Source: JBMYYE01 sp049609065 (lineage in GTDB: Bacteria; Pseudomonadota; Alphaproteobacteria; Rhodobacterales; Rhodobacteraceae). From it: a stretch of DNA of 41,365 nucleotides. Every line of letters begins with the position of its first letter. Position 1 is the first letter of the stretch. Of the stretch, positions 23,598 through 32,192 are shown piece by piece. The translations under genes were made by a program, and so were the position numbers. The notes beneath the pieces were generated by a model. It did no database searches. It was given only the letters and a program-made list of their open reading frames with translations, and was not told the origin of the DNA. The DNA lies in the NCBI GenBank assembly GCA_049609065.1, contig JBMYYE010000008.1, positions 1 to 41,365 of the forward strand, read 5' to 3'.

Positions 23598-23615
23598 ATG
23601 TCTAAGGGGTCCTTC

Positions 23616-24488
23616 ATGACAGATATAAACGCAACCGCTCCTGCCGAGTTATCGGTGATACGGGCGGGTTACCTCGCACAGGTACAACGCCGCCGCCTTT
23701 ATGGTGGCTTGACCTTGATGGTTTTTGTTTTGTTGATGGTGTCGGGCTTCAATGTAGCAGATGAACGCAATGCTGGTGGCTTTTGGGCGGGGCTAAGCCA
23801 GGTCGGGGATTACCCAGCTGATGTTTTGTCTGAAGCTTGGGAAAAACGTGGCGATCTTCCTGCGCTTTTATGGAAATTTGTACCGGCGTTGATCGAAACG
23901 CTGAATATTGCAGCGGTGTCGACGCTGATCGGGGCGCTCATGGGGTTAATTTTCTCTTTGATGGTGACGCGTGGCTTGGCCCCTTGGCCACGGATGATCC
24001 CGGTGTTTCGGCGCGTGATGGATATTTCGCGCGCGATGCCTGAAATCGTAATTGCGCTTGTGTTGATCTTTGTTTTGGGCGGCGGACCGGTGCCTGCGAT
24101 GATTGCGATTGCGATCCACACCGCGGGCGCCTTGGGCAAGATGTTTTCGGAAGTGGCAGAAAATGCCGACCTAAAACCGGTCGAAGGTCTATCCTCGACA
24201 GGGGCGACTTGGGCCCAAAGCATGTGGCTTGGTGTATTGCCGCAAGTGGCACCAAACTATGTGAGTTACGGGCTCTTGCGCTTTGAAATCAACATCCGCG
24301 CCTCTGCCATTTTGGGTTTTGTTGGGGCAGGGGGGCTTGGCTATGAATTGCGCAACGCGATGTCATGGGGGCCTGGGCGCTTTGACGAAGCCGCCGCAAT
24401 TTTTGTTTTGCTCTTTAGCAGCATCGTTCTTTTTGACCAACTCTCAAGCCGCTACCGCAACCGCCTGACCGAAGGACAAACGCAATGA
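23616..24488 (+). CDS. phnE: PhnE permease, first copy
   Basis: This ABC permease has 290 residues and about six helices. The EAA loop is seen in AGALGKMFSEVAENADLKPVEGLSSTGATWAQSMWLGVLPQ, followed by SYGLLRFEINIRASAILGFVGAGGLGYEL, characteristic of PhnE. It forms half of the membrane channel for phosphonate with the second PhnE. The ATG at 23616 is set by AAGGGG 6 bases upstream (23604-23609); an ATG six codons earlier lies on the edge of the hairpin. Its stop overlaps the second phnE start (ATGA). Confidence 0.95.
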   Translation: MTDINATAPAELSVIRAGYLAQVQRRRLYGGLTLMVFVLLMVSGFNVADERNAGGFWAGLSQVGDYPADVLSEAWEKRGDLPALLWKFVPALIETLNIAAVSTLIGALMGLIFSLMVTRGLAPWPRMIPVFRRVMDISRAMPEIVIALVLIFVLGGGPVPAMIAIAIHTAGALGKMFSEVAENADLKPVEGLSSTGATWAQSMWLGVLPQVAPNYVSYGLLRFEINIRASAILGFVGAGGLGYELRNAMSWGPGRFDEAAAIFVLLFSSIVLFDQLSSRYRNRLTEGQTQ

Positions 24489-25798
24489 CCACCACGGATA
24501 TTTCTTTTATCAAAGGCCATGCGGATCGAAACTTCGCACGAAAGCGTTTCATTGGCTTTGCTCTTCCTGTCGTGATCTTGATCTACTTCGCTTATATTTT
24601 TGTGGCGTTTGATATTATTGGCCTTGCGAAACGCGCCAATTGGGACAATGCGGTGACGCTTGCCTCAGATAGCTGGTCGCACAAGGTGCATGTGACCCGC
24701 AACAGCCGGTCGGGTGAGGTGAGTTATGCCATTGAAGGCGAACGCAAAGGAACCTACCCCGACGGCACACGCCCTGATTGGGTGAGCGGTGATGATGTCA
24801 TCACGGTGGATCTTGGGGGTGACCATATTGTGCGGCTTTTACCAGACAACCGCACCGAAATGGATGTGCCCGGCTATGGGATGATCACGGCGCGGTCCGA
24901 AGGGCGCAATGTGACGACGAATCTTTCTGGGGATCTTCCAGATTGGATTAATGCGTCATCGCGGCGTGTGGCCATTAAAACGCCAGAAGGCCGTTTGACG
25001 ATCACAGGTTCCAAGACCGAAGTCTTTAACTACTTCGCGGGGTGGGAACTTTTCTGGTTTACCTTTGAGAGCCCCTATCACGGCGCAGGGATCACCGATA
25101 TTTTGTTTGGCGCACGGATTGATCCAGAGCGAAGCAATATCGCGGGCGCGATTTCCGATTGGTGGAAAAATCCAATGTGGCGTCACAACGAAGTGGCGTG
25201 GGCGATTGGTGAAACCATTCTCATGGCGTTCTTGGGAACGTTTGGGGCCGCGATGTTGGCGTTGCCGCTGGCCTTTATGGCGGCGAGACGGTTCACGCCG
25301 ATCATGGTCTTGCGCGCTGCGACACGTCGTTTGTTTGACTTTTTGCGCGGTGTTGATGCGCTTATCTGGACCGTGGTTTTGGCCCGTGCCTTTGGGCCGG
25401 GGCCGTTGACGGGGGCGCTTGCGATTTTGCTGACGGATACGGGGACGTTTGGGAAAACCTTCTCTGAAGCTTTGGAGAATGTCGATGGCAAACAAATTGA
25501 CGGTGTGACCTCCACAGGGGCCAAGCCGATGCAGCGCTACCGCTTTGGGGTGATCCCACAAGTGGCGCCGGTTTTGTTGGCGCAAATCCTTTACTTCCTA
25601 GAATCCAACACCCGTTCTGCGACGATCATCGGCGCGATCACGGGCGGTGGGATTGGTCTCATGCTGACGCAAGCAATCCAAACGCAAAAGGACTGGGAAG
25701 AAGTTGCCTATTACATCACGCTCATCATTTTCATGGTGATGTTTATGGATTGGTTCTCAGGCTGGCTACGGGGTCGTTTGATTGGCGGAAAGAAATAA
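24485..25798 (+). CDS. phnE: PhnE permease, second copy with a large N-terminal periplasmic insertion
   Basis: This permease has 437 residues where PhnE is usually about 265-290. One N-terminal helix (residues ~22-44) is followed by ~170 extra residues that are soluble and rich in beta-type pattern (HKVHVTRNSRSGEVSYAIEG, DVITVDLGGDHIVRLLPDN, RRVAIKTPEGRLTITGSK), then the ABC permease domain, with EAA loop TGTFGKTFSEALENVDGKQIDGVTSTGAKPMQRYRFGVIPQ. The insertion should lie in the periplasm and may contact PhnD. It overlaps phnE1 by 4 bases and is 1 base before the transferase gene. Confidence 0.92.
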   Translation: MTTTDISFIKGHADRNFARKRFIGFALPVVILIYFAYIFVAFDIIGLAKRANWDNAVTLASDSWSHKVHVTRNSRSGEVSYAIEGERKGTYPDGTRPDWVSGDDVITVDLGGDHIVRLLPDNRTEMDVPGYGMITARSEGRNVTTNLSGDLPDWINASSRRVAIKTPEGRLTITGSKTEVFNYFAGWELFWFTFESPYHGAGITDILFGARIDPERSNIAGAISDWWKNPMWRHNEVAWAIGETILMAFLGTFGAAMLALPLAFMAARRFTPIMVLRAATRRLFDFLRGVDALIWTVVLARAFGPGPLTGALAILLTDTGTFGKTFSEALENVDGKQIDGVTSTGAKPMQRYRFGVIPQVAPVLLAQILYFLESNTRSATIIGAITGGGIGLMLTQAIQTQKDWEEVAYYITLIIFMVMFMDWFSGWLRGRLIGGKK

Positions 25799-25799
25799 T

Positions 25800-26417
25800 A
25801 TGGCACGTTTAAGTCCTGATACTGCTGTTATCCATGAGGGATGTTCCATCACGGATACCACATTTGGCGCCTATACCGAAATCGGTGCTGGGAGCCGCAT
25901 CGCACATAGCACGATTGAGGATTACGCCTACTGTGATCGCTACGCGGATATCGCAAATGCGACGGTTGGTAAATTTTCCAACATCGCGGCGTTTACGCGG
26001 ATTGGGGCCACGGATCATCCGCTGGATACTGCGGCGTGCCATCACTTTCTTTACCGGTCTGCGGATTATTGGGATGATGTGGAAAATGATGCGGCCTTTT
26101 TTGCGCATCGCCAATCGCGCCAGGCACATATTGGCGCGGATACATGGATTGGAAATGGTGCAATGATCAAACCCGAAGTCACATTGGGTCACGGCGCGGT
26201 TGTCGCATCGGGTGCGGTGGTGACCAAGGATGTCGACCCTTACACCATCGTTGCTGGCACCCCCGCCAAAGTGATCCGCCTTCGTCAACCCAAAGAGGTC
26301 GCAGAGCGGCTGATCGAACTCGCGTGGTGGGATTGGTCCCATGATGAATTGCGCGATCGCCTTACGGATTTTCGCACGATGCCGGCTCTTGCATTTTTGG
26401 AAAAATACGAAACCTAA
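25800..26417 (+). CDS. Phosphonate-locus hexapeptide-repeat acyltransferase (LbetaH family)
   Basis: This protein of 205 residues forms a left-handed beta helix, shown by hexapeptide runs (FGAYTEIGAGSRIAHSTIEDYAYCDRYADIANATVGKFSNIAAFTRIG, later AHIGADTWIGNGAMIKPEVTLGHGAVVASGAVVTKDVDPYTIVAGTPAKVIR). It resembles the transferase-hexapeptide protein regularly found in phn operons (TIGR03308-like, by recall). It probably acetylates a phosphonate or its degradation product; the substrate is unproven. The start at 25800 is 1 base after the phnE2 stop; a TTG start 6 codons earlier is possible. The stop overlaps the convergent phnF stop by 4 bases. Confidence 0.85.
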   Translation: MARLSPDTAVIHEGCSITDTTFGAYTEIGAGSRIAHSTIEDYAYCDRYADIANATVGKFSNIAAFTRIGATDHPLDTAACHHFLYRSADYWDDVENDAAFFAHRQSRQAHIGADTWIGNGAMIKPEVTLGHGAVVASGAVVTKDVDPYTIVAGTPAKVIRLRQPKEVAERLIELAWWDWSHDELRDRLTDFRTMPALAFLEKYET

Positions 26418-27142
26418 CCATCTAAGGTGAGGGTCACACGGTCACCTGAAAACCAAGTGCGGCCCAGTTCAATGGGCTGCCTGTCTTCTGCAACGCTCAC
26501 GCTTGACGTTCGGAGTAATGGCGCGCCTTCGTTCACCCTGAGATGAAGCGCTTGCGTTGCGGTCGCGAGCGTTGCGGTGATACGGGTTGATATGCGCGTG
26601 TAATCGGCAACCCCGATCATTTTGAGCGCCTCGGTGATCCCACTGCTGGACCGCATAGCGTCTTCGAGCCCCTCCAATCGTTCGAGCGGATAAAGGCTTT
26701 CGGCCAATGCAACCGGAAGCCCATCCCCAAGAGACACCCCATGATAGGCTAAGATTTCCGCGCCGCTCTTGATTTGAAGAGCCCGCGCTTCGCCTTTGGT
26801 GGCGGCCCGTTTTTCAAGCGACAAAATATGCTTTCGCGGCGTGCGGCCAGCGGCCAGAAGGTTTTCATGAAACCGCACCCGTTTACCGATTGGGTAATCC
26901 GTGGGTTGGGCGGTCACAAAGCTACCTGATCCACGGCGTGTATGAACAAGCCCCTCTTCAATCAGCTGGGTAAGCGCATGGCGCACGGTGTGGCGATTGA
27001 CGCCAAAACGTTTTGATAAAACCGCCTCTGTCGGGAGCTTATCCCCCTGACTATACCGCTCCTCTGCGATGTCAGCACGAAGATCAGCTGCGATAGAACG
27101 CCAGACAGGCGTACGGCGGGTGGGGGTGGAACTGTCACACAA
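26414..27142 (-). CDS. phnF: PhnF: GntR/HutC-family regulator of the phosphonate locus
   Basis: This regulator has 242 residues. An N-terminal GntR winged helix (WRSIAADLRADIAEERYSQGDKLPTEAVLSKRFGVNRHTVRHALTQLIEEGLVHTRRGSGSFV) precedes a UTRA/HutC effector domain (ILAYHGVSLGDGLPVALAESLYPLERL ... TLATATQALHLRVNEGAPLLRTSSVSVAEDRQPIELGRTWFSGDRVTLTLDG). It would repress phn genes until an effector binds. The only fitting start in frame is a TTG at 27142; an in-frame TGA lies two codons upstream, and a GAGGAG lies about 11 bases before it. It is divergent from phnG across 81 bases with a candidate operator. Confidence 0.9.
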   Translation of the reverse strand: MCDSSTPTRRTPVWRSIAADLRADIAEERYSQGDKLPTEAVLSKRFGVNRHTVRHALTQLIEEGLVHTRRGSGSFVTAQPTDYPIGKRVRFHENLLAAGRTPRKHILSLEKRAATKGEARALQIKSGAEILAYHGVSLGDGLPVALAESLYPLERLEGLEDAMRSSSGITEALKMIGVADYTRISTRITATLATATQALHLRVNEGAPLLRTSSVSVAEDRQPIELGRTWFSGDRVTLTLDG

Positions 27143-27189
27143 AATTCACAAATCTCCTCTGGGGTATTGGGCCGAATCTGATAATATAT

Positions 27190-27205
27190 GTCTAGTTGTA
27201 TAGTA
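27190..27205. promoter_or_regulatory. Tandem GT(C/A)TAG element, candidate PhnF operator
   Basis: GTCTAGTT (27190-27197) and GTATAGTA (27198-27205) form a tandem pair in the phnF/phnG gap. The core GTATAG is also in the operators known for PhnF and related GntR/HutC regulators (TGGTATAGACCA type). The site is placed to control phnG and possibly phnF itself. Confidence 0.4.
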
Positions 27206-27223
27206 ATAACGAAAGCTGTCGAG

Positions 27224-27679
27224 ATGAAAGATACCTTCGACGCCAATATGGATCGAAAAGCTTGGATGGGGCTCCTGTCCAAAACGCCAGAAGGGCAGGC
27301 GGGTGTGCTCTTGGATACGGTTTGTGCGCGCCCTGAATTCGCGTGGTTACGCAAACCAGAAGTCGGGAGCGTCATGGTGCAAGGCCGCGCAAGTGCGACG
27401 GGTGCGCCTTTTAATTTGGGTGAAATGACCGTGACGCGCTGTGCGCTTCGGCTGGCCTCAGGCACGGTTGGGCATGCCTATATTCAAGGTCGCAACAAAG
27501 CAGACGCCGAAACTGCGGCGCTCATTGATGCGCTTATGCAAACAGACATGGCAGGTGAAATCCACGCGGGTGTTTTAACGCCACTTATGGGGGCGCGTGA
27601 TGAAAAACGCGCCACACGCGCGGCCAAGGCGGCTGCGACAAAAGTAGATTTTTTCACTATGGTTCGAGGAGATGATTGA
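27224..27679 (+). CDS. phnG: PhnG: C-P lyase core subunit
   Basis: The protein has 151 residues (E. coli PhnG 150). It matches the family at RKAWMGLLSKTP near the start, LGEMTVTRCALRL and GTVGHAYIQGRNKADAETAALIDALMQ in the middle, and KVDFFTMVRGDD at the end. PhnG is part of the PhnG2H2I2J2 complex that joins phosphonate to the ribose of ATP with loss of adenine. I chose the ATG at 27224 for the length match; an upstream ATG (27188) falls on the operator. Its TGA overlaps the phnH ATG by 1 base. Confidence 0.93.
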   Translation: MKDTFDANMDRKAWMGLLSKTPEGQAGVLLDTVCARPEFAWLRKPEVGSVMVQGRASATGAPFNLGEMTVTRCALRLASGTVGHAYIQGRNKADAETAALIDALMQTDMAGEIHAGVLTPLMGARDEKRATRAAKAAATKVDFFTMVRGDD

Positions 27680-28242
27680 TGCAAAATCAGGCACTTGATG
27701 GTGGGTTTGCAAACCCAGCCTTGCAATCTGCGGCAGCCTTTCGCGGAGTGATGGATGCAATGGCGCGTCCAGGCTCAATTCAAAAAATGGCAGGGGCCCA
27801 GCCACCTGCGCCACTGTCGCCTGCGGCAGGCGCGGCAATCTTGACGCTTTGCGATGCACAGACGCCTATTTTCTTGGCGGGCGAATGGGACACAGATGAA
27901 ATTCGCAGCTGGCTCGCCTTTCACACAGGTGCACTGATTGTTGGCCCGTCCCATTGTCAGTTCGCCATTGGGGCATGGTCAAAATTGGTGCCGCTTTCAA
28001 ATTATCCGATTGGCACTTCGGAATATCCTGATCGCTCGGCGACGCTGATTGTTGAACTGGATGACATGACCAAAGAAGGCGCCATTTTGGCGGGGCCAGG
28101 GATCAAAGATCAGACGCGTTTGGGTTTGCCTGAGGTGGAGGCATTTCAAACAAATGCGGCGCAGTATCCGCTAGGCCTCGATTTTATTTTTACCTGTGCG
28201 GATCTGCTGGCCGCTCTGCCGCGTTCAACGGAGGTGAACTGA
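27679..28242 (+). CDS. phnH: PhnH: C-P lyase core subunit
   Basis: The protein has 187 residues (E. coli PhnH 194). Family segments include GGFANPALQSAAAFRGVMDAMARPGSIQ at the N-terminus, LSPAAGAAILTLCDAQTPIFLA, the region TEYPDRSATLIVEL-like in SEYPDRSATLIVELDD, and GPGIKDQTRLGLP. PhnH is a structural member of the C-P lyase core complex and has a PLP-transferase-like fold without cofactor. It starts at ATG 27679 (TGATG overlap with phnG; a TTG one codon earlier is open) and ends with the same overlap into phnI. Confidence 0.93.
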   Translation: MQNQALDGGFANPALQSAAAFRGVMDAMARPGSIQKMAGAQPPAPLSPAAGAAILTLCDAQTPIFLAGEWDTDEIRSWLAFHTGALIVGPSHCQFAIGAWSKLVPLSNYPIGTSEYPDRSATLIVELDDMTKEGAILAGPGIKDQTRLGLPEVEAFQTNAAQYPLGLDFIFTCADLLAALPRSTEVN

Positions 28243-29330
28243 TGTATGTTGCTGTAAAAGGAGGCGAGCGGGCGATTGAAAATGCCCATGCATGGCTCGC
28301 CGAAGAACGGCGCGGTGATATGTCCGTGCCAGATTTGTCGGCGGCTCAAATTCGCGAACAAATGGCGCTTGCGGTGCACCGCGTGATGGCCGAAGGTTCG
28401 CTTTTTGATCCGGATCTCGCAGCGCTTGCGATTAAACAAGCGCGCGGCGATTTGATCGAAGCAATTTTCCTTATTCGCGCGTATCGCACGACCTTGCCGC
28501 GATTTGGGACGTCTGCGCCGATTGAAACGGGACAGATGGCCTGCGATCGCCGGATTTCCGCGACGTTTAAGGATGTGCCCGGCGGACAAATTCTAGGGCC
28601 AACATTTGACTACACGCATCGATTGTTGGACTTCAAATTGGCTGCAGACGGGGAGGTTGTGGATGTGCCTTTGCGTGAGGCGGATCAATCCTTGGTGCCG
28701 CATGTGGCGGAATTTTTGAACCAAGAAGGCCTAATTGAACAGGCGGAAAAATGTGATGACGTGCCTCGTGATTTAACCCGTGAGCCGCTTGAAATGCCAG
28801 CGGACCGAGCGCTGAGATTGCAAGCTTTGGCGCGCGCGGATGAAGGCTTCACGCTGTCCCTCGCCTATTCCACACAGCGCGGATATGCCCGAAATCACGC
28901 CTTTGTTGGCGAGCTTCGTATCGGATCTGTGCCTGTTGAAATGGATATTCCTGAGTTGGGCTTTGCCATTGAAATTGGCGAAATTACCGTGACAGAATGC
29001 GAAAGTGTGAACCAGTTCACCGGCTCCAAAACGGAGCCACCGCAATTCACCCGCGGCTATGGTTTGGTGTTCGGTCAAACGGAACGCAAAGCGATTTCCA
29101 TGGCGCTTGTTGATCGGGCAATGCGGTGGGAAGAACTTGGCGAAGATGATGTGGGGGCACCGGTTCAAGATGCTGAATTTGTTTTGTATCACGCAGATAA
29201 CATTCAGGCGACGGGGTTCCTCGAACATATCAAACTGCCGCATTATGTTGATTTTCAATCCGAACTTGAATTGGTTCGTAAACTGCGCCGCGATGTAGAA
29301 GCTGCGCATGCTCAGGAGGCCGCAGAATGA
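28242..29330 (+). CDS. phnI: PhnI: C-P lyase core subunit, nucleosidase component
   Basis: The protein has 362 residues (E. coli 354). It starts MYVAVKGGERAIENAHAWLAEERRG, nearly the same as E. coli PhnI, and continues with ISATFKDVPGGQILGPTFDYTHRLLDF, AYSTQRGYARNHAFVGELRIG, and NQFTGSKTEPPQFTRGYGLVFGQTERKAISMALVDRAM. PhnI with PhnG, PhnH and PhnL exchanges adenine of MgATP for phosphonate, giving the ribose-1-phosphonate triphosphate. It overlaps phnH by 1 base and phnJ by 4 bases. Confidence 0.96.
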   Translation: MYVAVKGGERAIENAHAWLAEERRGDMSVPDLSAAQIREQMALAVHRVMAEGSLFDPDLAALAIKQARGDLIEAIFLIRAYRTTLPRFGTSAPIETGQMACDRRISATFKDVPGGQILGPTFDYTHRLLDFKLAADGEVVDVPLREADQSLVPHVAEFLNQEGLIEQAEKCDDVPRDLTREPLEMPADRALRLQALARADEGFTLSLAYSTQRGYARNHAFVGELRIGSVPVEMDIPELGFAIEIGEITVTECESVNQFTGSKTEPPQFTRGYGLVFGQTERKAISMALVDRAMRWEELGEDDVGAPVQDAEFVLYHADNIQATGFLEHIKLPHYVDFQSELELVRKLRRDVEAAHAQEAAE

Positions 29331-30184
29331 CCGCCCAAGATTACAACTTTGCCTATCTTGACGAGCAAACAAAACGTATGATCCGTCGTGCGATTTTGAA
29401 AGGCTTGGCGGTGCCGGGCTATCAGGTGCCTTTTGCCAGCCGCGAAATGCCGATGCCATATGGTTGGGGGACGGGCGGTGTACAGGTGTCAGCCGCCGTC
29501 ATGACCAAAGAAGATTGCTTTAAGGTCATTGACCAAGGGGCCGACGACACGACAAATGCGGTATCTATTCGGAGTTTCTTTGAGCGCACAGCAGATGTGG
29601 AAACCACCACACATACCGCCGATGCAACGGTCATTCAGACCCGCCACAGAATTCCAGAGCATGATCTAAAAGAAGGTCAGATCCTTGTGTATCAAGTGCC
29701 AATTCCAGAACCTCTTCGGTTCTTGGAACCGCGCGAAAGCGAAACCCGCAAAATGCATAGCCTTGAGGAATACGGGCTCATGCATGTGAAACTTTACGAA
29801 GATATTAGCCGCCACGGGCATATTGCGACCTCTTATGCGTATCCTGTGAAAGTTGAAGGGCGCTATGTGATGGATCCATCGCCGATCCCGAAATTTGACA
29901 ACCCAAAACTTGGGGATTGCCCGGCTATTCAACTTTTTGGTGCAGGCCGTGAACAGCGTATTTACGCATTGCCGCCCTATACCAAAGTCGTGAGCCTTGA
30001 TTTTGAGGACCACCCGTTTGAAGCCTCCAAAGCGGATCACGCATGTGGCCTTTGTGGAGCAGAAAATAGCTATTTGGATGAGGTCATCGTTGATGATGAT
30101 GGCGGGCGCATTTTTGTTTGCTCTGACACAGATTTTTGTGCGGACCGCCAAGCAAAAGGTTTTAAAGGAAAGGATGCAGCATGA
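29327..30184 (+). CDS. phnJ: PhnJ: radical-SAM C-P lyase
   Basis: The protein has 285 residues (E. coli 281). It carries the full cysteine pattern C240-x2-C243-x21-C265-x5-C271. In E. coli, three of these hold the 4Fe-4S cluster and the fourth forms the catalytic thiyl radical. Typical segments are YAYLDEQTKRMIRRAILK-like at the N-terminus (FAYLDEQTKRMIRRAILKG), MPMPYGWGTGG, and DPSPIPKFDNP. It cleaves the C-P bond of 5-phosphoribosyl-1-phosphonate, giving the alkane and the 1,2-cyclic phosphate. It overlaps phnI and phnK by 4 bases each. Confidence 0.97.
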   Translation: MTAQDYNFAYLDEQTKRMIRRAILKGLAVPGYQVPFASREMPMPYGWGTGGVQVSAAVMTKEDCFKVIDQGADDTTNAVSIRSFFERTADVETTTHTADATVIQTRHRIPEHDLKEGQILVYQVPIPEPLRFLEPRESETRKMHSLEEYGLMHVKLYEDISRHGHIATSYAYPVKVEGRYVMDPSPIPKFDNPKLGDCPAIQLFGAGREQRIYALPPYTKVVSLDFEDHPFEASKADHACGLCGAENSYLDEVIVDDDGGRIFVCSDTDFCADRQAKGFKGKDAA

Positions 30185-30957
30185 CGGATACTGCACTTCT
30201 ATCGGTGCGAGGGATCACCAAACACTACGGCGCGCATATCGGCTGTGCGGATGTGTCGTTTGATTTGTTTCCTGGCGAAGTTATGGGAATTGTTGGGGAA
30301 TCGGGATCCGGTAAATCAACACTTCTGAATTGTATGGCGGGGCATTTGGCACCTGACGCAGGTGAGGTTGTCTTTGACACACGCACGGATGGCGCGCGCG
30401 ATACTTTAACGATGTCCGAAGCAGAGCGCCGTATGTTGTCGCGCACGGATTGGGCCTTTGTGCATCAACACGCACGTGATGGTTTGCGCATGGGGGTGAG
30501 TGCGGGCGGCAATGTCGGTGAACGGCTCATGGCTGTGGGGGCGCGCCATTATGGTGACATTCGCGGCACCGCGATTGACTGGCTTGAGCGCGTGGAAATC
30601 GACGAAAGCCGCGTCGATGATCGCCCAACGACGTTTTCAGGCGGGATGCAGCAGCGGCTGCAAATCGCGCGTAACCTGGTGACGGGACCACGGCTTGTTT
30701 TTATGGATGAACCGACAGGGGGCCTCGATGTGAGCGTCCAAGCACGGCTCTTGGATATGATCCGATCTTTGGTGCGCGACATGGGATTGTCAGCGATTAT
30801 CGTGACACATGATTTGGCTGTGGTGCGTTTACTCGCGGATCGGCTCATGGTGATGAAATCTGGACATGTTGTTGAAGCAGGGCTCACCGATCAGGTGCTT
30901 GATGATCCACAACATGCGTATACGCAGCTGCTCGTCAGCTCGATTTTACAAGTTTAA
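30181..30957 (+). CDS. phnK: PhnK: ABC-type ATPase of the C-P lyase complex
   Basis: The protein has 258 residues. Walker A is GESGSGKST with K45, then WAFVHQHARDGLRMGVSAGGNVGERLMA (the VHQH...SAGGN segment is specific to PhnK), signature FSGGMQQRLQIAR near 152 and Walker B LVFMDEPTGGLD near 172. Despite its transporter-like fold, PhnK binds the PhnGHIJ core and is needed for C-P lyase activity. There is no membrane partner. It overlaps phnJ by 4 bases and is 9 bases from phnL. Confidence 0.95.
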   Translation: MTDTALLSVRGITKHYGAHIGCADVSFDLFPGEVMGIVGESGSGKSTLLNCMAGHLAPDAGEVVFDTRTDGARDTLTMSEAERRMLSRTDWAFVHQHARDGLRMGVSAGGNVGERLMAVGARHYGDIRGTAIDWLERVEIDESRVDDRPTTFSGGMQQRLQIARNLVTGPRLVFMDEPTGGLDVSVQARLLDMIRSLVRDMGLSAIIVTHDLAVVRLLADRLMVMKSGHVVEAGLTDQVLDDPQHAYTQLLVSSILQV

Positions 30958-30966
30958 GGACGCGTT

Positions 30967-31650
30967 ATGTTTGAACTTACTAATGTTTCGAAAACCTTTA
31001 CGCTTCACAATCAAGGTGCAGCCGTAATTGAGGTGCTAATAGGCGCATCGATGTCGGTTGCCGCGGGTGAATGCGTGGCGCTGACGGGGGCGTCAGGGGC
31101 TGGGAAATCGACCCTAATGCGGATGCTTTATGGCAATTACCGAGCCCAAAGCGGAATCATTTCCGTGGGCGGCGTCAATATCGTAGAGGCTGAACCGCGT
31201 GAAATCATTCGCCTGCGCCGTGAGGTGTTGGGCTATGTGAGCCAATTCTTGCGGGTGGTGCCACGGGTGCCAACGCTTGATGTGGTGGCGGAGCCTCTCT
31301 TGGCGCTTGGCGTACCTGCAGATGAGGCACGTAACCGTGCGGCTGACCTACTGTCGCGGCTCAATATTCCAAAGGCGCTTTGGTCTTTGTCGCCCACGAC
31401 GTTTTCAGGTGGGGAACAGCAACGCGTCAATATCGCGCGCGGTTTCGTGCATGGGTTTCCGGCGCTTTTGCTTGATGAACCAACAGCAAGCCTTGATGCG
31501 ACCAACCGTGATGTGGTGTTGGATCTGATTGAGGATGCCAAGGCGCGTGGTGCGTCGATTATCGGGATTTTCCATGATGAAGCCGCCCGCGACCGCGTTT
31601 GTGATCGCGAAATTGACGTGACCGGGTTTTCACCGGCATGTGCCGCATGA
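30967..31650 (+). CDS. phnL: PhnL: second ABC-type ATPase of the C-P lyase pathway
   Basis: The protein has 227 residues. Walker A is GASGAGKST with K47, the Q-loop region is LGYVSQFLRVVPRVPTLDVVAEPL (a PhnL hallmark), signature FSGGEQQRVNIARGF near 147 and Walker B ALLLDEPTASLD near 166. PhnL works with PhnG, H and I in the first, nucleosidase step. It overlaps phnN by 4 bases at the preferred phnN start (ATGA). Confidence 0.95.
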   Translation: MFELTNVSKTFTLHNQGAAVIEVLIGASMSVAAGECVALTGASGAGKSTLMRMLYGNYRAQSGIISVGGVNIVEAEPREIIRLRREVLGYVSQFLRVVPRVPTLDVVAEPLLALGVPADEARNRAADLLSRLNIPKALWSLSPTTFSGGEQQRVNIARGFVHGFPALLLDEPTASLDATNRDVVLDLIEDAKARGASIIGIFHDEAARDRVCDREIDVTGFSPACAA

Positions 31651-32192
31651 CGGCAGGTCGGTTGATAGCGGTTGTTGGCCCATCAGGGGTCGGCAAGGAT
31701 AGTGTGATGGCGGGGATCATTGAAAGATGCCCCGGCATTATGCCCGTGCGCCGTACAATCACGCGCGCGGCTGATTTGGGCGGCGAAGACTATGAGGCTG
31801 TGACGCTGGATGCGTTTTCAAAGACCGCAGAACAGGGCGGTTTTTGTGTTCACTGGGGGGCGCATGGGCTTTTCTATGGGATCCCACGTCAGGTATTGGA
31901 CGATGTCGCAGCGGGGGCGCAATGCCTCGTGAATTTTTCTCGCGGGGCCTTGCTGGACGCAGCTGCGCTTTTCCCATCTATGGTGGTGCTGCATATTACG
32001 GCGGACCCTGCAACGCTGGCGGCGCGCTTGGCGGCGCGCAACCGCGAAACCGCGGATGACATCCAAAAGCGGTTGGCTCAAGCGATCAAACCCCTTCCGA
32101 CGGATTTAGATGTGATTACGATCGCCAATGATGGCGCATTAGGCGGCACGGTTGATGCCGCCATTGCTGCGCTTCAAGCCGAAAGGTCGTAG
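31647..32192 (+). CDS. phnN: PhnN: ribose 1,5-bisphosphokinase
   Basis: The protein has 181 residues (E. coli 185). The P-loop is VGPSGVGKDSV near residue 8, followed by RRTITRAADLGGEDYEAVTLDAF, a guanylate-kinase-like fold segment, and SRGALLDAAALFPSMVVLHITADPATLAARLAARNRE. It phosphorylates ribose 1,5-bisphosphate to PRPP, closing the C-P lyase pathway. The start at 31647 (MTAGRL) gives an ATGA overlap with phnL; an ATG 3 codons earlier is open. The 3' end overlaps the convergent DUF1045 gene by 19 bases. Confidence 0.92.
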   Translation: MTAGRLIAVVGPSGVGKDSVMAGIIERCPGIMPVRRTITRAADLGGEDYEAVTLDAFSKTAEQGGFCVHWGAHGLFYGIPRQVLDDVAAGAQCLVNFSRGALLDAAALFPSMVVLHITADPATLAARLAARNRETADDIQKRLAQAIKPLPTDLDVITIANDGALGGTVDAAIAALQAERS

